Shown here one piece after another: positions 6,011 through 9,366 of a DNA stretch of 9,366 nt. The stretch lies in the NCBI GenBank assembly GCA_047612385.1, contig JBLGAR010000165.1, forward strand, positions 1-9,366, in the 5' to 3' direction. Numbering within the stretch: position 1 is the first letter of the stretch; every line of letters begins with the position of its first letter. The notes below the pieces were generated by a model, which was not told the DNA's origin, made no database searches, and saw only the letters and a program-made list of their open reading frames with translations. A program made the translations under genes and the position numbers. The stretch comes from JBALVT01 sp047612385. Its GTDB lineage: Bacteria; Pseudomonadota; Gammaproteobacteria; Pseudomonadales; Halieaceae.

Positions 6011-7816
6011 ATGCAACACACCAGTTACCAAGAGGAGCCTGAGAAGGGCCTCAACTGGCGATTAATCGCTAAAATCTGGCCATTTTTGGCCGAGAGCCGG
6101 GGACGCGTGGCCCTTGCATTATTGTGCTTGCTGGCGGCAAAGGGCGCGATACTCGTTATTCCCTTTGTCCTCAAAGACCTGGTCGATAGCCTGGACAGTG
6201 GCAATTTGCTGAACGTGGCCCCTGTCATGTTACTGGGACTCGTGTTGGCTTACGGCGCGGCGCGTTTTTCAAACGTTTTTTTCGGAGAATTGCGCGACAC
6301 CATCTTCGGGCGTGTCACTGAGCGCGCGATGCGCCGCATCGGCCTTCAAGTTTTTCAACATGTGCATGCACTGGACCTGGACTTCCATCTCAATCGGCGT
6401 ACGGGAGGCCTGGCCAGAGACATTGAGCGCGGAGTCTCAGGCATCAGTTTTTTGATGCGTTTCTTTGTGTTCAACATCGCCCCAACACTTTTCGAAATAG
6501 GCATGGTTGTAGGCATACTACTGTTTAATTATGGTCCATCGTTCGCCGTGATTGTTGCTACAGCGGTGTTGTGCTACGGAGTGTTCTCCATTCGGGCAAC
6601 GGAGTGGCGCACCCAATATGTCCGGGAAATGCACGAGGCAGACTCCTCTAGCAATACCAAGTCAGTGGACAGTTTACTCAACTTCGAAACCGTCAAATAC
6701 TTCACCAACGAAGAATTTGAAGCTAATCGCTACGATAAGCTGCTGGCGGTATGGGAAGTCGCGCGCCGAAAAAACCGGCTCAGTCTGTTCGCACTCAACG
6801 GTGGCCAGGCACTCATTATCGCGGTCGCACAAACCAGTATCATCGGCTTGGCGGCATTTCAGGTTAAAGAAGGTCAGATTAGCCTTGGCGATTTTATTTT
6901 GATCAATCAATTTATGATTCAGCTTTTCATGCCATTGGGGTTTTTGGGTATGGTCTACCGAGAAATCAAAAGCTCGATGGTGAGCATAGAAAACATGTTC
7001 GATCTATTGGCAGTCAAGCCAACCATCGTTGACCCAGAGAATGCAAAGCCGCTGGTGATCACAAAGGCAGCCATCGAATTCGACAATATCAGCTTCAGCT
7101 ATGGTCCGGATCGGCCGATTCTTCAAAACGTAAGCTTCAAAATCTCATCGGGACAAAAGGTAGCCGTGGTGGGCGCCAGTGGTGCGGGTAAGTCAACGCT
7201 TATGAAACTCCTCTTTCGATTCTACGACCCCACCGATGGATCGGTGAGTATTGACGGGCAAAACATCGCAGCTCATACACAAAATTCTCTTCGACGCGCA
7301 ATCGGAATAGTCCCCCAGGATACGGTCCTGTTCAACGAAAGTATTTTCGAGAACGTGCGCTACGGTAGACCCCAGGCCACCGATGAAGAAGTGGAAGAGG
7401 CGATAGAAATGGCACTGCTAAGCCAGCTGATCGATCGACTACCCGAAGGGCGCGACACTCTGGTTGGAGAGCGCGGACTAAAACTTTCCGGTGGCGAGAA
7501 GCAGCGCGTCTCTATAGCGCGGACGATTCTAAAGCGATCACCCATTTTGGTGTTTGATGAAGCAACGTCTTCGCTGGACAGCAAATCTGAGCAGGCAATA
7601 TTGCAATCCCTAAGAGAAATTTCTCAAGATCACACGAGCCTGGTTATTGCCCATCGTTTGTCTACCATCGTAGATGCCGACAAAATCCTGGTACTGGATC
7701 AGGGTCATATTGTTGAGCAGGGCTCCCACGATGAGCTACTGGCAAAGGATGCTCACTACGCTGAACTATGGCGCGCGCAACAAAAAAAGCGAATTGTAAC
7801 GGAGCAGGAGAAATAA
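6011..7816 (+). CDS. Atm1/HMT-like ABC half-transporter (fused permease and ATPase)
   Basis: A 601-residue inner-membrane exporter, with about six helices in the first 320 residues and one ATPase domain after residue 350. The permease carries segments typical of the Atm1/ABCB7/HMT1 group (RDTIFGRVTERAMRRIG, DLDFHLNRRTGGLARDIERG, SLLNFETVKYF). That group exports glutathione-linked metal or sulfur compounds. The ATPase is intact: Walker A GASGAGKST (388-396), Q-loop Gln436, signature LSGGE (492-496), Walker B ILVFDE (512-517), D-loop SSLD and H-loop His548. It should work as a homodimer. The start chosen here fits the usual N-terminus of relatives but has only a distant AG-rich site. An in-frame ATG at 5948 has a closer AGAGGG and would give 622 residues with an N-terminal HCMFC. 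Substrate is unproven; a thiol or metal conjugate is the family expectation. Confidence 0.9.
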   Translation: MQHTSYQEEPEKGLNWRLIAKIWPFLAESRGRVALALLCLLAAKGAILVIPFVLKDLVDSLDSGNLLNVAPVMLLGLVLAYGAARFSNVFFGELRDTIFGRVTERAMRRIGLQVFQHVHALDLDFHLNRRTGGLARDIERGVSGISFLMRFFVFNIAPTLFEIGMVVGILLFNYGPSFAVIVATAVLCYGVFSIRATEWRTQYVREMHEADSSSNTKSVDSLLNFETVKYFTNEEFEANRYDKLLAVWEVARRKNRLSLFALNGGQALIIAVAQTSIIGLAAFQVKEGQISLGDFILINQFMIQLFMPLGFLGMVYREIKSSMVSIENMFDLLAVKPTIVDPENAKPLVITKAAIEFDNISFSYGPDRPILQNVSFKISSGQKVAVVGASGAGKSTLMKLLFRFYDPTDGSVSIDGQNIAAHTQNSLRRAIGIVPQDTVLFNESIFENVRYGRPQATDEEVEEAIEMALLSQLIDRLPEGRDTLVGERGLKLSGGEKQRVSIARTILKRSPILVFDEATSSLDSKSEQAILQSLREISQDHTSLVIAHRLSTIVDADKILVLDQGHIVEQGSHDELLAKDAHYAELWRAQQKKRIVTEQEK

Positions 7817-7827
7817 CCTTGCGTAAC

Positions 7828-7849
7828 CCAATCGCCTAGGTGATATTGG
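7828..7849. repeat. Imperfect inverted repeat between the ABC and MFS genes
   Basis: The 72-nt gap between the two plus-strand genes contains a near-palindrome ATCGCCTAGGTGAT (7831-7844, one G-T opposition) flanked by CCAA (7828-7831) and TTGG (7846-7849). In RNA it forms a short stem with a CUAG loop and no U tract after it, so it is a poor rho-independent terminator. An operator for the MFS gene or a stabilising hairpin are alternatives. Confidence 0.3.
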
Positions 7850-7888
7850 TCGGCATTGATCCACACAAAAAAAATAAGCGGACAAGCA

Positions 7889-9193
7889 ATGCCCAATAAC
7901 GACGAAGCAGCAAGCCCTGTAACAAACCCATACGCCACAGTCCGAGCACGCAACTACGCACTGGTGATGCTCACCATTGTTTATGCATTTAACTTCATCG
8001 ATCGCCAATTACTCGCCATTTTGCAAGAATCCATCAAACTCGATTTGGGTTTAAGCGACGGTCAGCTAGGGCTTTTGGCAGGTTTCGCCTTTGCTGTTTT
8101 TTACGTCACCGCAGGAATTCCCATTGCCAGTTATGCCGATCGCTCCAATCGGCGCAACATTGTGGCCGCGTCGGTGTTCATTTGGAGTTTCATGACAGCC
8201 ATTAGCGGATTTGCACAGAACTACGTTCAACTACTGCTGGCGCGAATTGGCGTTGGTATCGGTGAAGCCGGAGGCAGCCCCCCTTCGCACTCAATAATTT
8301 CCGATATTTTCCCACCGGAAAAGCGGGCCAGTGCGATGGGATTTTACTCGACGGGAGTGAGTATTGGCATTTTATTCGGCTTTTTGCTCGGAGGTTGGTT
8401 AAACGAATTTTTCGGCTGGCGCGTGGCATTTATGGTGGTCGGTGCGCCGGGCATCATAATCGCCATCATAGTGCGCATGACCCTGGCGGAACCCGTCAGA
8501 GGATCAGCTGAACAGAAAACAGTCAGTGACGATGCCGTTCCCTTTAAAACAGTGGTCGCACTGCTGTGGAGTAGAAGATCTTTTCGGCACATGGCATTTG
8601 GGGCTGCCCTGAACGCTTTTGCCGCCTATGGTAGCTCGAGCTGGTCTGCCTCATTTATGATCCGCACCCACGAGATGTCCACCGGCGAACTGGGTACATG
8701 GCTCGCACTTATCAGCGGTTTGTGCGGGGCTATCGGTGTCTTTTTTGGTGCTGTCATCGCGGACAGACTCTCTCCGAGAGATAAGCGCTGGTACATGTGG
8801 GTACCCGCGATCGCTGGATTCATCTCGGTTCCCTTCGTAACGTTCGTCTATATCGTGGACGGTGCCTATGTCTCCCTGTGTTTGGCGATTGTTCCCGGTC
8901 TACTGCACAACGTTTACCTGGGCAACACCATAGCCACCACTCACGCTCTGGTTGGCTTGCGAATGCGCGCGCTCTCCTCGGCCATTTTGTTTCTCATTCT
9001 CAATCTCATCGGCCTGGGCTTGGGTCCTGTGATCATTGGCTACCTCAGCGACTACCTGCAACCGGCTTTCGGAGTCGACTCACTGCAGCAGGCAATGCTG
9101 TATGTCCTTCCGATTGTGATGTTGTGGTCAGCCTTCCACTTTTTGTTCGCCGCAAAAGCTCTGAGAGAAGATCTGGCTGCGGCTCCTGATTAG
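7889..9193 (+). CDS. Spinster-like MFS transporter
   Basis: A 434-residue major facilitator carrier with about 12 membrane helices. The N-terminal half has the spinster-type NFIDRQ in helix 1 (35-40), MFS motif A around ADRSNRRN (83-90), and the helix 4-5 signature RIGVGIGEAGGSPPSHS followed by SDIFPPEKRASAMG (119-151). A central loop at about 203-220 separates the halves. Bacterial members of this group move small organic solutes, often in uptake or efflux tied to catabolic genes. No substrate can be inferred here, since the neighbours form no pathway. The ATG at 7889 is preferred. The frame also has a TTG at 7856, but it lacks a better ribosome-binding site and adds only 11 Lys-containing residues. 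It follows the ABC gene in the same direction and ends 1 nt from the convergent rlmA-like gene. Confidence 0.9.
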   Translation: MPNNDEAASPVTNPYATVRARNYALVMLTIVYAFNFIDRQLLAILQESIKLDLGLSDGQLGLLAGFAFAVFYVTAGIPIASYADRSNRRNIVAASVFIWSFMTAISGFAQNYVQLLLARIGVGIGEAGGSPPSHSIISDIFPPEKRASAMGFYSTGVSIGILFGFLLGGWLNEFFGWRVAFMVVGAPGIIIAIIVRMTLAEPVRGSAEQKTVSDDAVPFKTVVALLWSRRSFRHMAFGAALNAFAAYGSSSWSASFMIRTHEMSTGELGTWLALISGLCGAIGVFFGAVIADRLSPRDKRWYMWVPAIAGFISVPFVTFVYIVDGAYVSLCLAIVPGLLHNVYLGNTIATTHALVGLRMRALSSAILFLILNLIGLGLGPVIIGYLSDYLQPAFGVDSLQQAMLYVLPIVMLWSAFHFLFAAKALREDLAAAPD

Positions 9194-9214
9194 TTCACTC
9201 TAAAACGTGAAACT
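9192..9214. terminator. Weak hairpin at the MFS/rlmA convergent junction
   Basis: AGTTCAC (9192-9198) can pair with GTGAAACT (9207-9214) with one bulged A, leaving an 8-nt loop. The hairpin covers both stop codons of the convergent genes. It lacks a clear U tract on either strand, so it is only a candidate bidirectional terminator. Confidence 0.25.
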
Positions 9215-9366
9215 CCACATCGACGCTAAGAGGTAGATCTTCCAGCAATTGAGCTTTGTCCCGACCCTCTCTACTCGCGCGAAAAAGATGTGGGGTCATC
9301 AACAGCAGCTGGGCTATCTCCGGCTGGGTCAGAGCTGGTATCAGGTATTGCACAGACATCGAATCC
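9195..9366 (-). CDS. rlmA: C-terminal end of an RlmA-like 23S rRNA guanine-N1 methyltransferase (5' part beyond window)
   Basis: The last 56 residues enter from the right edge and end at TGA (9195-9197). The tail includes LTQPEIAQLLLMTPHLFRAS and closes with LSVDVEFHVLE. It resembles the C-terminus of RlmA/RrmA, where a leucine-rich LLxMTPxxWRAS segment is followed by a short strand ending in an FxxH-like motif. RlmA methylates N1 of G745 in 23S rRNA helix 35 using S-adenosylmethionine. The zinc-binding and SAM-binding parts are outside the window, so the call rests on the tail only. The gene converges on the MFS transporter with a single base between the stops. Confidence 0.7.
   Translation of the reverse strand, partial: DSMSVQYLIPALTQPEIAQLLLMTPHLFRASREGRDKAQLLEDLPLSVDVEFHVLE

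Noticed and set aside
7856..7888. TTG start extending the MFS transporter by 11 residues
   Set aside because: No better ribosome-binding site precedes it, and the ATG at 7889 gives a normal family N-terminus.

Overview
This 9.4 kb window reads as ordinary chromosome from a gammaproteobacterium, most likely a marine or aquatic one, with moderate GC. The assignment rests on the set of gene families: a CopA/cupredoxin copper module, an M32 carboxypeptidase, an Atm1-like ABC exporter, a spinster-type MFS carrier and the end of an RlmA-like rRNA methyltransferase. It is an inference from protein style, not a placement by search. I see no tRNA, rRNA, CRISPR array, insertion sequence or phage gene.

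Region 1 (1-3351, all minus strand) is a copper-handling locus. In transcription order it has a short secreted Met/His/Cys-rich protein with its own sigma70-like promoter, then a MerR-family-type promoter with a leader of about 140 nt, then the Cu(I) P-type ATPase copA, then a membrane-anchored cupredoxin whose start lies 12 nt after the copA stop and which runs off the left edge. The likely division of labour is that CopA pumps Cu(I) out of the cytoplasm while the cupredoxin and the Met/His/Cys-rich protein bind copper on the outer face of the membrane. No copper-responsive regulator gene is in the window.

Region 2 (about 3380-3535) holds a 44-codon plus-strand fragment that matches the C-terminal end of phosphinothricin-type GNAT acetyltransferases. 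The rest of that gene is missing, so this is probably a decayed remnant.

Region 3 (3536-5864, minus strand) has an M32 carboxypeptidase followed 37 nt later by a short-chain dehydrogenase/reductase with two departures from the classical SDR motifs. The two are probably co-transcribed. Region 4 (about 5948-9193, plus strand) has an Atm1/HMT-like ABC half-transporter and then a spinster-like MFS transporter. The MFS gene ends 1 nt from the convergent end of an RlmA-like gene that enters from the right edge.

I found no clearly novel system. The points most worth a second look are the small Met/His/Cys-rich protein and the regulatory DNA around it, the copA leader, the GNAT remnant, and the ambiguous start of the ABC transporter, where the start with the better ribosome-binding site would add an N-terminal HCxxC motif.
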